Assembly: GCF_026932795.1 (NCBI RefSeq)
Contig: NZ_JADPVH010000008.1
Span: forward strand, 1 to 64,000
DNA from: Paenarthrobacter sp. Z7-10
Lineage (GTDB): Bacteria; Actinomycetota; Actinomycetes; Actinomycetales; Micrococcaceae
Length of the DNA stretch: 64,000 nucleotides
Reading direction: 5' to 3'
The notes under the pieces were generated by a model. The model had not been told where the DNA came from. It saw only the letters and a program-made list of their open reading frames with translations, and did not search any database. A program made the position numbers and the translations under genes. Shown piece after piece: positions 17,136-25,655 of the stretch (position 1 is the first letter of the stretch; the number at the start of each line of letters is the position of its first letter).

Positions 17136-18173
17136 GTGTTCTATTGGGTGATGAAGCGGATATTTATTGGTCCGCTGCTGAAATTGTTGTTCCGACCGTG
17201 GATCAAGGGGCTGGAGAACATCCCGGTGGATGGTCCAGCTGTTCTCGCCAGTAACCACCTGTCCTTTTCGGACTCAATTTTCATGCCACTGATGGTGCCG
17301 CGGCCGGTGGTGTTTCTGGCCAAGTCGGAATATTTCACCGGCAAGGGTCTCAAAGGCAATCTCACTGCGGCATTTTTCCGCTTGACGAATCAGCTGCCGA
17401 TGGACCGCTCCGGCGGCACCGCCTCGGTCACGTCGTTGGATTCCGGAATGCAGATCCTCAAGGATGGCGGGTTGCTGGGGATCTATCCCGAAGGTACGCG
17501 GAGCCCGGACGGGAAGCTGTATCGGGGCAAGGTGGGGGTAGCCAAGTTGGTGCTCAGCACGGGAGTACCAGTCATTCCGGTAGCCATGATCGGGACGGAC
17601 AAGGTGCAGCCGATCGGCCGGCGAATTCCCAATATTCGCCGGATTGGGGTGATCTTCGGTGAACCCATGGATTTCACCCGCTATCAGGGTCTGCAGAACG
17701 ACCGGTTTGTGCAACGCTCCGTGACGGACGAAATCATGTACGAACTGATGCGCCTTTCCGGCCAGGAATACGCCGACGTCTATGCCAGCAGCGTGAAGGA
17801 GCGGCTGGCTGCCCGGAAGTCCGGAAAGCTCGGCGGCGCCAAGGCCGGTAAGGGGACGTCCGCGGCCGGCAAGGACGCGGCGGGCGGCGGGACCGGTGGA
17901 ACAGGCAGTCAGGGTGTCCAACCCGGAACCGTCTCTGTCATCGGCCAACCGAAGAGCCCGGCGGGAACCGGGCCGGGGGCACCGGGTGCTGCTGCGGACG
18001 GCGGTGTCAACGGGGCTTCCGGTGATGCCGCGGACAGCGGTGTCAGCGGGGCTTCCGACAGCGCTGCCAAATTTGGAACGACCCCGCCGGATGGTGGCGC
18101 AAAACCGGACAATGCGGCCGGCGGCCCCGCTGCCGAGGCCGCCCGGTCGGTTCCGCCGAATGCTGCTACATGA
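17136..18173 (+). CDS. 1-acyl-glycerol-3-phosphate acyltransferase (PlsC family)
   Basis: This is a PlsC-type acyltransferase that would acylate lysophosphatidic acid in phospholipid synthesis. The catalytic motif is NHLSFSD (His41, Asp46), and the substrate motif is YPEGTRSPDGKLYRG. The acyltransferase domain ends near residue 230. The remaining 110 or so residues are a low-complexity Ala/Gly/Pro/Ser tail with imperfect repeats (GVNGASGDAADSGVSGASD). GTG 17136 is chosen for the GGAGGG sequence upstream. The location near aroG and pknL matches Rv2182c. The tail is unusual for the family and probably disordered. Confidence 0.88.
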   Translation: MFYWVMKRIFIGPLLKLLFRPWIKGLENIPVDGPAVLASNHLSFSDSIFMPLMVPRPVVFLAKSEYFTGKGLKGNLTAAFFRLTNQLPMDRSGGTASVTSLDSGMQILKDGGLLGIYPEGTRSPDGKLYRGKVGVAKLVLSTGVPVIPVAMIGTDKVQPIGRRIPNIRRIGVIFGEPMDFTRYQGLQNDRFVQRSVTDEIMYELMRLSGQEYADVYASSVKERLAARKSGKLGGAKAGKGTSAAGKDAAGGGTGGTGSQGVQPGTVSVIGQPKSPAGTGPGAPGAAADGGVNGASGDAADSGVSGASDSAAKFGTTPPDGGAKPDNAAGGPAAEAARSVPPNAAT

Positions 18174-18226
18174 CGGGGTGCCGGAATGCGTTACGCTCGC
18201 TGTCTTCCGGAGAGCCCGATAGCAAC

Positions 18227-18232
18227 TAGGCT
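18227..18232 (+). promoter_or_regulatory. -10 element of probable leaderless DAHP synthase transcript
   Basis: TAGGCT is followed by 6 nt (TTAAGG) and GTG 18239. There is no room for a Shine-Dalgarno after this promoter. Confidence 0.5.
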
Positions 18233-18238
18233 TTAAGG

Positions 18239-19636
18239 GTGACCGATATTTCAGCGCCTCCCCGTTCCAGCCAGCCTGCCAGTCCTGCCCAAAGTGGCGC
18301 TGCGGACTATCCGGGCCTGGACGACTGGCGTGCGCTGCCGGTTTCGCAGCAGCCGCAGTGGGCCGATGCGCAGGTCTACCGGGCCTCGGTCCGCGAGCTT
18401 TCGGTGCTGCCGCCCCTGGTCTTTGCCGGAGAGGTTGACGTCCTTCGCGACCGTTTGGCCCAGGCAGCGTTGGGCAAAGCCTTCCTGCTGCAGGGTGGCG
18501 ATTGCGCCGAGACCTTCGGCGGCGCGACGGCGGACAGGATCAGCGCGCGGGTCAAAACCATCCTGCAGATGTCGGTGGTGTTGACCTACGGCGCCTCGCT
18601 CCCGGTGATCAAAATGGGCCGGATGGCCGGTCAGTTCGCCAAGCCACGATCCTCCAACGATGAAACGCGTGATGGCATCACGCTGCCGGCATTCCGCGGG
18701 GATATCGTCAACGGGTACGAGTTCAGCCCGGAGTCCCGTGCTCACGATGCTTCCCGCATGCTCAAGGCGTACCATACGTCCGCCTCGACGCTGAATTTGA
18801 TCAGGGCCTTCACCCAAGGCGGATTCGCGGATCTGCGCTTGGTGCACCAATGGAACAAGGGATTCACCGAAAATCCGGCGCACGCGCTCTACGAATCCCT
18901 GGCCAAAGACATTGACCGGGCCATCAAGTTCATGGCCTCCTGCGGAGCGGACTTTGAGGCTCTCAAACGGGTCGAATTCTTTGCCAGTCACGAGGCCCTG
19001 CTGCTGGACTATGAACGGGCGCTGACGCGGATCGATTCACGCACCGGCCTGCCCTATGACACCTCTGGCCACTTCCTCTGGATCGGCGAACGCACCAGAG
19101 AACTGGATCACGCGCACGTCGACTTCCTCTCCCGGGTTCGGAATCCGATTGGCGTCAAGCTCGGCCCGAACACCTCCGGCGACGACGCTTTGCGGCTGAT
19201 CGACAAGCTGGATCCGGATCGAGAGCCGGGGCGGCTGACGTTCATCACCCGAATGGGCGCAAAAAACATCAGAGAGAAATTGCCGCAGCTGGTTGGCACC
19301 GTCACGGACTCCGGTGCCAAGGTGCTCTGGGTTACGGACCCGATGCACGGTAATACGGTGACATCCCCGAACGGATACAAGACCCGCAATTTCGACGACA
19401 TCATTGATGAGGTTCGCGGCTTCTTTGAGGTGCACCGTGAGTTGGGGACTGTCGCCGGCGGTCTGCATGTGGAGATGACGGGCGACGACGTTGCCGAGTG
19501 CTTGGGCGGCGCGGACCCGATAGACCAGGAGGCGTTCCTGGAGCGCTACGAGTCGGTCTGCGATCCCCGGCTGAACCACATGCAGTCACTGGAGATGGCA
19601 TTCCTGGTCGCCGGCGCGCTGTCCAAGCGCCCGTAA
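18239..19636 (+). CDS. aroG: class II 3-deoxy-7-phosphoheptulonate synthase
   Basis: The enzyme catalyses the first step of aromatic amino-acid synthesis, joining phosphoenolpyruvate and erythrose 4-phosphate. The 465-residue length and the motifs LLQGGDCAETF, KMGRMAGQFAKPRS, RGDIVNGYEF, WVTDPMHGNT and GGLHVEMTGDDVAEC identify the class II (plant/actinobacterial) type, as in Rv2178c. Metal ligands of the class (Cys in GDCAE, His in PMHGNT, Glu in HVEMTG) are present. The GTG start is 6 nt after TAGGCT, which suggests leaderless expression. It is convergent with the PASTA kinase gene. Confidence 0.96.
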   Translation: MTDISAPPRSSQPASPAQSGAADYPGLDDWRALPVSQQPQWADAQVYRASVRELSVLPPLVFAGEVDVLRDRLAQAALGKAFLLQGGDCAETFGGATADRISARVKTILQMSVVLTYGASLPVIKMGRMAGQFAKPRSSNDETRDGITLPAFRGDIVNGYEFSPESRAHDASRMLKAYHTSASTLNLIRAFTQGGFADLRLVHQWNKGFTENPAHALYESLAKDIDRAIKFMASCGADFEALKRVEFFASHEALLLDYERALTRIDSRTGLPYDTSGHFLWIGERTRELDHAHVDFLSRVRNPIGVKLGPNTSGDDALRLIDKLDPDREPGRLTFITRMGAKNIREKLPQLVGTVTDSGAKVLWVTDPMHGNTVTSPNGYKTRNFDDIIDEVRGFFEVHRELGTVAGGLHVEMTGDDVAECLGGADPIDQEAFLERYESVCDPRLNHMQSLEMAFLVAGALSKRP

Positions 19637-19638
19637 GC

Positions 19639-19670
19639 TGCCTCGCCGTGCTCCGGAACCTGGCGGGGCA
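19639..19670. terminator. stem-loop between convergent aroG and pknL-like genes
   Basis: TGCCTCGCC (19639-19647) pairs with GGCGGGGCA (19662-19670), with one G-U pair and a 14-nt loop. It sits in the 42-nt space between two convergent stops. Confidence 0.5.
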
Positions 19671-19678
19671 GGCCGGCG

Positions 19679-21739
19679 CTAGACCACCGTCAGCGTAATG
19701 GTCGATCCCTCGGGGACTTCCTTGCCGACCGGATTCTGTGCCCGAACAGTGCCGAAGAACCCGCCGAGAATGTTGTTGACCTTGACCTCAAAGCCGAGCT
19801 GCTGCAGGTCCCGGATAGCCTTGGACGCCTGCTTGCCGACATAGTTCGGTACTTTCACCAGCTTGGGGCCCTTGGAGATGGTCAGCGTCACCTTGTCCCC
19901 GCGGGTGAGACTGGTATTGCTGGGGTCCTGGGAAACCACGGAGCCGGTCGGCACGTTCGTATCGAAGACCTTCTCCGCTGCGGCCTGGGGGGATAGGCCA
20001 AGATCGCTGAGCTGCTGAATTGCTTCGTCCTGGCTCAGGCCCACCACGCTCGGCACCGGAATCGGTGTGGGTCCCTTTGAGACGACCAGATCCACCGGCG
20101 TGGCGCCGCGGGCTTGCGCATCCGGCGCCGGATCTTGGCTGAGCACCACGGAGGCCGCCTTGTCCTCGTCATACTGCTCCGTCACGGTGCCGACGGCCAA
20201 CTGAGCATTACGCAGGGCGGCGGTTGCCTCCTCCAGCGTCCCGCCCACGAGCTGCGGCACGGAGTACAGCACGGGCCCTTGTGAGACCAGCAGCGTGACG
20301 GGTTGGAACTTGCGCTGTTGAGTGTTCGCACGGGGTTCGCTCCGAACCACCAGCCCCTGCTGCACGCTTTCGTCGTGGACGTCTTTGCTGGTGGAGGTCA
20401 ATCCCTGTTCCTGCAGCAGCGCCTGTGCCTGAGCCACCGTTTGGTTCTGGACATTGGGGATCGTGGCCAGGGCGCCCGGCCCCAGCCCGAAGAACCAGCC
20501 GGCGACGGCCAGGAGCACAGCCAGCAGCAGGGCCACGATCAGCAGGGTGGCGCCCCGTCGCCGCGGATTTCCGCGGCGAAGTTCCTGGACCGGGATGGCG
20601 GCAGCACGGGCGCGTGCCGCGGCGGCGGCACGCGCCTGCCGTTTCTGCTCACGCTGGGATTCGCCGGCGCCGGTAAACTCCAGCGGACCGGTTTCATCCG
20701 GGGGATAAAGTCCGGCGGCATATGGCCGCGCATCGGCGGCGGGGCGGCGGTCGATGGGCAGCACGGAGGTGGGATGGGTACCCCGACTCAGCATTTCGGT
20801 GGGCCGCGCTACATGCGCAGTCATCGCCGTCGTGCTTTCATCCCCGGCTGTCCGGGAGCCTGCGGCTGCTGCGCCGCGGGTATAGTCCAGTTCCTCGTCG
20901 CTTAGCGTGGTGCGGATGTGCCGGAGGTCCTCCAGCAGCGCGAAACCATCCGCGGGGCGGGATTCGGGATCCTTTTCGGTACAGTAGCGCACCAGCTCGT
21001 CCAGATCGGCAGCGAGGCCCGGCAGGGCAGCCGACGGCGCCGGAACGCTGGAAGTCACATGCTGCATGGCCACCCGGACGGGGAGCTCACCGCGGAAAGG
21101 CTGCTCCCCGGTCAACATCTCGTAGGCCATGATGCCGACCGAATAAATGTCGCTGCGGGCGTCCCCCGGCCGGCCGTCCAACAGTTCCGGCGCGAGGTAC
21201 GCCACTGTACCTATCAGCGTGCCCGTGTTCGTCGTCGTCGTAACCGCGCGGGCCAGACCGAAGTCGCCAACCTTGATCCGGCCGTCGTCGGAAACCAGGA
21301 CATTTTCGGGTTTGACGTCGCGATGCACGAGACCGGCTGCGTGGGCCGCGCCGAGGCCTTCGACGACGGCGTCCAGATAGGCCAGCGCAAGCCGGGGCGT
21401 CAGGAACCCTTGGCGGTCCAAAACGTCGCGCAGGGTATGCCCGCGGATGTATTCCATCACCAGGTACGCCAGCGTTCCGTCGTTGCCCTGGTCCAGCACG
21501 CCCACCACGTGTGGATGCGAAAGGCGGGCGGCGGCCTTCGCCTCGCGGCGCAACCGGTCCAAAAAACTGTTGTCTGTGGCCAGGTGTGGATGCAGGACTT
21601 TGAGCGCGACGTTCCTGTCCAGCCGCAGGTCCGTGGCCAGATACACGGTGGCCATACCGCCACGGGCCACCTTGGAATGGACGTGGTAGCGGCCATCGAC
21701 CAAGGTGTCGACGAGGGGATCTGACGGCTGTTCGGACAC
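19679..21739 (-). CDS. pknL: Ser/Thr protein kinase with four PASTA domains (PknL-like)
   Basis: This membrane-spanning eukaryotic-type kinase has 686 residues. The kinase domain (about 17-285) carries the glycine loop, Lys47, the HRDVKPEN loop with Asp141 and DFG Asp159. A cytosolic linker follows, then one membrane segment (ATLLIVALLLAVLLAVAGWF, about 400-420). Four extracellular PASTA repeats of about 67 residues end the protein. PASTA domains sense muropeptides or lipid II, linking wall state to phosphorylation. Position between aroG and the Rv2175c-like gene matches PknL, although mycobacterial PknL lacks this large PASTA region, so a PknB-like role is possible. The GTG is 6 nt after TAGGAT. 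Confidence 0.92.
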   Translation of the reverse strand: MSEQPSDPLVDTLVDGRYHVHSKVARGGMATVYLATDLRLDRNVALKVLHPHLATDNSFLDRLRREAKAAARLSHPHVVGVLDQGNDGTLAYLVMEYIRGHTLRDVLDRQGFLTPRLALAYLDAVVEGLGAAHAAGLVHRDVKPENVLVSDDGRIKVGDFGLARAVTTTTNTGTLIGTVAYLAPELLDGRPGDARSDIYSVGIMAYEMLTGEQPFRGELPVRVAMQHVTSSVPAPSAALPGLAADLDELVRYCTEKDPESRPADGFALLEDLRHIRTTLSDEELDYTRGAAAAGSRTAGDESTTAMTAHVARPTEMLSRGTHPTSVLPIDRRPAADARPYAAGLYPPDETGPLEFTGAGESQREQKRQARAAAAARARAAAIPVQELRRGNPRRRGATLLIVALLLAVLLAVAGWFFGLGPGALATIPNVQNQTVAQAQALLQEQGLTSTSKDVHDESVQQGLVVRSEPRANTQQRKFQPVTLLVSQGPVLYSVPQLVGGTLEEATAALRNAQLAVGTVTEQYDEDKAASVVLSQDPAPDAQARGATPVDLVVSKGPTPIPVPSVVGLSQDEAIQQLSDLGLSPQAAAEKVFDTNVPTGSVVSQDPSNTSLTRGDKVTLTISKGPKLVKVPNYVGKQASKAIRDLQQLGFEVKVNNILGGFFGTVRAQNPVGKEVPEGSTITLTVV

Positions 21740-21745
21740 CCTTCG

Positions 21746-21751
21746 ATCCTA
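21746..21751 (-). promoter_or_regulatory. -10 element of probable leaderless pknL-like transcript
   Basis: On the minus strand TAGGAT is followed by 6 nt (CGAAGG) and the GTG start at 21739. Confidence 0.5.
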
Positions 21752-21767
21752 GAGGCTCAAACGACTT

Positions 21768-21795
21768 GGGCCGGATCCAACACCCGATCCGGCCC
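21768..21795. terminator. strong stem-loop after the LysM gene
   Basis: GGGCCGGATC (21768-21777) pairs perfectly with GATCCGGCCC (21786-21795) around an 8-nt loop. TTTT follows on the plus strand only, while the LysM gene upstream is read on the minus strand. The hairpin is convincing, but its U-tract orientation is opposite to the expected transcript. Confidence 0.6.
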
Positions 21796-21814
21796 TTTTC
21801 GTTATCTTGACGCC

Positions 21815-23191
21815 CTAGCGGAACTGCCGCGCAAGGGCCTTGACGTTGGCCACATACGCCTTGGTGTCGGCGTACATTCCGTTCCGGGCCACCGAGGTTT
21901 GTCCCTGGTAGTAGCCGGCGATTGCGTTGTCCGTGGAGCTGGAGGTCGCAACTAGGGCGCGGATAATCGCCAGGCCGGCAGTCGCGTTGTCCTGCGGATC
22001 CAGCAGGTTCAGGTGCCGTCCCACCAGTTCGGAGGCCCACTGGCCGGACTGCGGAATCACCTGCATGGCGCCGATGGCGTTGGCCGGGGAGACGGACTGG
22101 TGGTTGAAGCCGGATTCCTGCCAGCCGAAGGCCATGGCCAGCGCCGGATCCACACCCATACGCCGGGCGGTGGCGGCAATAATCAGTTTCATTTCATGCG
22201 GAGACGGCACCGGGGCGGCCATCAGCGCCGCCTTGTTGGCGTTCGCCTGGCTGACGACGGCCTCCGGATAGGTGTAATTCAGGAAGGTCCCCGGCACCAG
22301 GGGAATCGGTGCCGCACTGCTGGCCGCCGCCACGCGTCCCGGAATGGTCAGCGTCCGACCGGCATAGATCACGGTCCTGGCCGACATGCTGTTGGCGTGC
22401 ATCAGGGCCGCCAGCGTGAGGCCGTGCCGGGCCGCAATGGAGGTCAGGGTGTCCCCGGACTTGATCGTGTACCGGCCGGCCGACGACGACGGCGCGGCTG
22501 CGGGGGCCGGGGCGGCGTGCTGAACCGGTGCCGCGCGCGGAGCCGGAGCGGCGCCACCGGCGCCACCGAGCCGGATGGACTGGCCCGGGTAGATGATGGA
22601 ACTGGCGCTCAGTCCGTTCAACCGCAGGACCGAGCTGACGCCCAGTCCATGCCGTGTGGCGATGGCGCTGATGGTGTCGCCGGGCTTGACTGTGTAGCTG
22701 GCACCGGCCGACGGTCGGGGAGCGGGCGCGGCGGTATGTGCCGGGGCAGTGGGCGCCGCGCTGTGCCCGTTCAGCCTGATTTTCTGGCCGGGATGGATCA
22801 GGGTGGCCGGACCGAGATTGTTGAGCTGGAGGACCGCAAAGACATTCAGGCCGTAGCGGGCGGCGATCGCGCTGACGGTGTCGCCGGCAACCACCGTGTA
22901 CTGGGAAGGAATGGAGACCCGGGCGTGCGCGAAAGAGGCGGGGAGGGCCGTGGAAACCAACGCCGCGGGTGTATGCGCCGCGCGTGCGGCGATCAGGGCC
23001 ACGGTCTTCTGCCGGGCCGCAGCCAGTGCGGCCGGACTGGCCGTCAGCGGCGCTGTCTGCGGTTGAACGGCCGCGGCGGGCTGCGCCAGCGCCAACGAGG
23101 ACAACATCACAACCGGCAGGGTCGCGGCGGTGACAGCCATCAGCTGTCTCACTGATTTCTGGCGCGGTGGTGACTGGCGTGCGGAAGTCAT
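21815..23191 (-). CDS. secreted LysM / lytic transglycosylase-like wall hydrolase
   Basis: This 458-residue exported protein has a signal peptide (basic start, hydrophobic AVTAATLPVVMLSSLALAQP, AAA cleavage region). Three LysM domains follow at about 97-140, 163-206 and 237-281, each YTV/YTI-x-GDT with a UBC-like core, separated by Ala/Pro-rich linkers. The C-terminal SLT-like domain is at about 330-455, with the catalytic-type Glu in FGWQESGF and NAIGAMQVIPQS. It should bind glycan strands and cleave them, or remodel wall at growth sites. It lies between a PASTA kinase and an Rv2175c-like gene, an attractive regulatory pairing. Confidence 0.9.
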   Translation of the reverse strand: MTSARQSPPRQKSVRQLMAVTAATLPVVMLSSLALAQPAAAVQPQTAPLTASPAALAAARQKTVALIAARAAHTPAALVSTALPASFAHARVSIPSQYTVVAGDTVSAIAARYGLNVFAVLQLNNLGPATLIHPGQKIRLNGHSAAPTAPAHTAAPAPRPSAGASYTVKPGDTISAIATRHGLGVSSVLRLNGLSASSIIYPGQSIRLGGAGGAAPAPRAAPVQHAAPAPAAAPSSSAGRYTIKSGDTLTSIAARHGLTLAALMHANSMSARTVIYAGRTLTIPGRVAAASSAAPIPLVPGTFLNYTYPEAVVSQANANKAALMAAPVPSPHEMKLIIAATARRMGVDPALAMAFGWQESGFNHQSVSPANAIGAMQVIPQSGQWASELVGRHLNLLDPQDNATAGLAIIRALVATSSSTDNAIAGYYQGQTSVARNGMYADTKAYVANVKALARQFR

Positions 23192-23389
23192 GGATGGTCC
23201 TCATCTACGGGGCGGAGGGTGCTTGTGATGCCAATGGTTGTCATGATGCGAAAGTGACTAATGTGAATTTACACGAGTTTCTCCATAGCACAACGTTTTG
23301 CCTGACAGCCGCATCAGCAGCCGCGGAGTGTCGTCGTTGTGCTATGCACGGAAGTAGGCCGCCGACGGCGAATGTGGCACCCTTGTCAG

Positions 23390-23743
23390 GTGAGTACTGT
23401 AGAAAGCCTGGTTGGCGATTGGTTGCCCCTGCCCGATGTGAGTGAACTGCTGAATGTGTCCATCACCAAGGTCCATGGCCTGCTGGATGACCGTTCGCTG
23501 CTGGCGCTGCGCATTGGCGAGCGGAAGATCCGCTCCGTGCCGGCAGGCTTCTTTGTCGGTTCCCAGGTCCTGGACAGCCTTAAGGGAACGATCTCGGTTC
23601 TCGTTGATGCCGGATTCACCGACGAGGAAGCCATCGTGTGGCTCTTTACGGACGATGAATCCCTGCCTGGCCGTCCGGTGGACGCGCTGCGCGAAGGCCG
23701 AAAAACGGAGATCCGCCGCCGGGCGCAGTCACTCGCCTGGTAA
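23390..23743 (+). CDS. Rv2175c-like DNA-binding protein
   Basis: The 117-residue protein has an N-terminal winged-helix domain (LPDVSELLNVSITKVHGLLDD, then LALRIGERKIRSVPAGFF). Its C-terminal region ends GRPVDALREGRKTEIRRRAQ, closely like mycobacterial Rv2175c. Rv2175c binds DNA and is a substrate of PknL, whose homologue is two genes away here. GTG 23390 was chosen because the recognisable domain starts a few residues later; no clear Shine-Dalgarno is present. Targets are unknown. Confidence 0.82.
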   Translation: MSTVESLVGDWLPLPDVSELLNVSITKVHGLLDDRSLLALRIGERKIRSVPAGFFVGSQVLDSLKGTISVLVDAGFTDEEAIVWLFTDDESLPGRPVDALREGRKTEIRRRAQSLAW

Positions 23744-23834
23744 CCGACCTGGATCAGCGGTTCGCCGGGGCTTGAACTCTCGGCGTATCGACATGCTGTG
23801 GCTGGCAGCGCATGCGCTGCAAGGCTGCGGACGG

Positions 23835-24953
23835 TCAGGATTTGCCGATGGCCGCCTCAGCCAGCAGGCGCAGGGATGTTGCCGGAACACCCCCGATGTC
23901 CAGGGCTTCCAACGCCGTGAACGCGGCGGAACTGTAGCTCCCGATCAATATTTCGGTGGAGGCCAAGGCGCCTGAGCCGGAGATGATCTGCCGAATGCGC
24001 CCAATTTCGTCTTCCGTCAGGTCCTGGATGCCTAATCGTTCGTCGACGAATGTGGCCTGCTCCGGGCTGGCCTTTTCGAGCGTGTAGCCCACCAGCACGG
24101 TCCGCTTTCCTTCGCGCAGATCATCGCCGGCCGGCTTGCCCGTATTGGCCGGGTCGCCGAAGACGCCCAGGATGTCGTCGCGTAATTGGAAGGCTTCGCC
24201 CAGCGGCATGGCGAACGCCGCATATCCGGCCAGCAGGCCGGCGCTGCCGCCGGCCATGGCGCCGCCGAGGACCAACGGGTGTTCGGTGGAGTACTTGGCG
24301 CTTTTGTAACGGATAATTGCCTGCGCTCTTTCGACCGCGCCGGCGGGTGGCTTCGAGGGCCCGGAAACCTCTTCCAGGATGTCCAGGTATTGTCCCGCCA
24401 TGACCTCGGCCCGCATCACATTGAAGACCTCGCGGGCATGAGTGCCGGCGGCAGTGGCTTCCCCGATGCCGGCGAACACTTCCTCGCTGAAGGAAAGGCA
24501 GAGGTCACCGGCCAGGATGGCGGCGGCGTGTCCGAAGCGCTCCGCATCCAGCACCCAGCGGTGGCGCTGATGCAGCTGGCTGAAGCGGCGGTGGACGCTG
24601 GGCGCGCCGCGCCGGATGTCCGAACGATCAATTATGTCGTCGTGGATAAGGGCGGCCGCCTGGAAGAGTTCAAGTGCTGCACCGGCGTCGACAATTCCGC
24701 CCGCATCCGCTGAACCCCCGGCGCCCCGCCAGCCCCAGTAGCACATCAGGGCACGCAGCCGTTTTCCGCCCGAGACCAGTTCGCCGATGGAATCGAGAAG
24801 GGCAAGAGTCTCGGGGGATATTCGCCTCAGCATTCCGCGTTTCGAATTCAGGAACTCCGCGAGCCTGGCCGCCACTGCCGCAACATATTGAGCCTGCTCC
24901 GCTTCGGTGCCTTCTTCGTGGCCGTCCGCCCGGCCTAAGGGGGCGGTGCTCAC
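23835..24953 (-). CDS. polyprenyl (geranylgeranyl-type) diphosphate synthase
   Basis: The product is a 372-residue trans-isoprenyl diphosphate synthase that condenses IPP with allylic diphosphates. The first Asp-rich motif is LIHDDIIDRSD (about 103-113) and the second is LRDDILGVFGD; GGKRLRALM is also present. It would supply precursors for menaquinone or carotenoids; the product chain length cannot be read reliably. GTG 24953 is set by the 4-bp GTGA overlap with the upstream lipoprotein gene. The open frame continues to 25760, but that part is antisense to the lipoprotein and dinB region. Position matches idsA2 (Rv2173). Confidence 0.92.
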   Translation of the reverse strand: MSTAPLGRADGHEEGTEAEQAQYVAAVAARLAEFLNSKRGMLRRISPETLALLDSIGELVSGGKRLRALMCYWGWRGAGGSADAGGIVDAGAALELFQAAALIHDDIIDRSDIRRGAPSVHRRFSQLHQRHRWVLDAERFGHAAAILAGDLCLSFSEEVFAGIGEATAAGTHAREVFNVMRAEVMAGQYLDILEEVSGPSKPPAGAVERAQAIIRYKSAKYSTEHPLVLGGAMAGGSAGLLAGYAAFAMPLGEAFQLRDDILGVFGDPANTGKPAGDDLREGKRTVLVGYTLEKASPEQATFVDERLGIQDLTEDEIGRIRQIISGSGALASTEILIGSYSSAAFTALEALDIGGVPATSLRLLAEAAIGKS

Positions 24954-25543
24954 TTCAGCGACGCCGTCAGCACGCTGGCACTGACGCTGACAGTGGCCAG
25001 CCGTCCGGACGTTACTAAGGACACGGTGGCGGTCTCCTGACCGTTGCTGCGGACAAAATCTCTGGACGGGGTCGATCCCACCGTGTTCCCCGGCAGAGCC
25101 TTGAAGCCGTGCCGTTCCAACACCTGAATGTAATAGGTCGCGATGTCGGTATTGCTGGAGCTGCTGGAAGCCACCAGCGAAACGATGCTCAGTTGCCTGC
25201 CGCGCTGGACCGAGGAGGATTCGACAGTGGCCCCGGGCATCACCGGAATCAGCGTGCGGGGAAAGTCGGGGACCAGCGCGCCGACCGTGGCGGCGGCCGT
25301 GCCCGTCGTGGACGCAGGGGACGTTTCTGAGGCCGGCCCCGTGGTGCTGGTGGGCCGGGCGCTGACGGCGGCACCGGCCGCAGCCGAAGCACTGGAAAAG
25401 CTCGCCACTTGCTTGGACGCGACGGGTGGCGTGCTGGCGGATGACGCGCCAGCCGTTCCGCTGCAGCCGGCCAACAAGAGGACCGCAGCGAGGCCGGCGA
25501 TGGAGATCCCGCCGGGGCGGAGGGGTCGGGGTCGGTTCAACAT
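24950..25543 (-). CDS. putative lipoprotein
   Basis: The 197-residue exported protein has a lipoprotein signal: positively charged start, hydrophobic core and lipobox LLAGC at about residues 22-26. The following 60 residues are rich in Ser, Thr and Ala. The C-terminal 110 residues look folded (SNTDIATYYIQVLERHGFKA) but I do not recognise the family. It overlaps the downstream prenyl synthase by 4 bp, so the two are co-translated. A TAGACT element and AAGGA sequence lie upstream of the ATG. In mycobacteria a lipoprotein gene (lppM) is near idsA2, but homology was not tested. Confidence 0.8.
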   Translation of the reverse strand: MLNRPRPLRPGGISIAGLAAVLLLAGCSGTAGASSASTPPVASKQVASFSSASAAAGAAVSARPTSTTGPASETSPASTTGTAAATVGALVPDFPRTLIPVMPGATVESSSVQRGRQLSIVSLVASSSSSNTDIATYYIQVLERHGFKALPGNTVGSTPSRDFVRSNGQETATVSLVTSGRLATVSVSASVLTASLK

Positions 25544-25575
25544 TGCTGGTCCTTAGGCTTGGGAGTCTGTTGGCC

Positions 25576-25581
25576 AGTCTA
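25576..25581 (-). promoter_or_regulatory. candidate -10 of lipoprotein/prenyl synthase operon
   Basis: TAGACT on the minus strand lies 32 nt before the lipoprotein ATG, with AAGGA in the short leader. It is divergent from the dinB promoter. Confidence 0.4.
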
Positions 25582-25642
25582 ACGAGAACCTCCTCCGGCA
25601 CTGAACCTCTGGGGCGGTGCGGACGACGTCGGCTCCTGATTC

Positions 25643-25648
25643 TAGAAT
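25643..25648 (+). promoter_or_regulatory. -10 element of probable leaderless dinB transcript
   Basis: TAGAAT is followed by 7 nt and GTG 25656. The in-frame ATG at 25647 overlaps the hexamer itself and so is an unlikely start. Confidence 0.45.
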
Positions 25649-25655
25649 GGCTGTT

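Noticed and set aside
23192-23389. Possible c-di-AMP (ydaO) riboswitch before the LysM gene
   Set aside because: Wall hydrolase genes in actinobacteria often carry one, but the conserved aptamer segments were not visible on the minus strand here.
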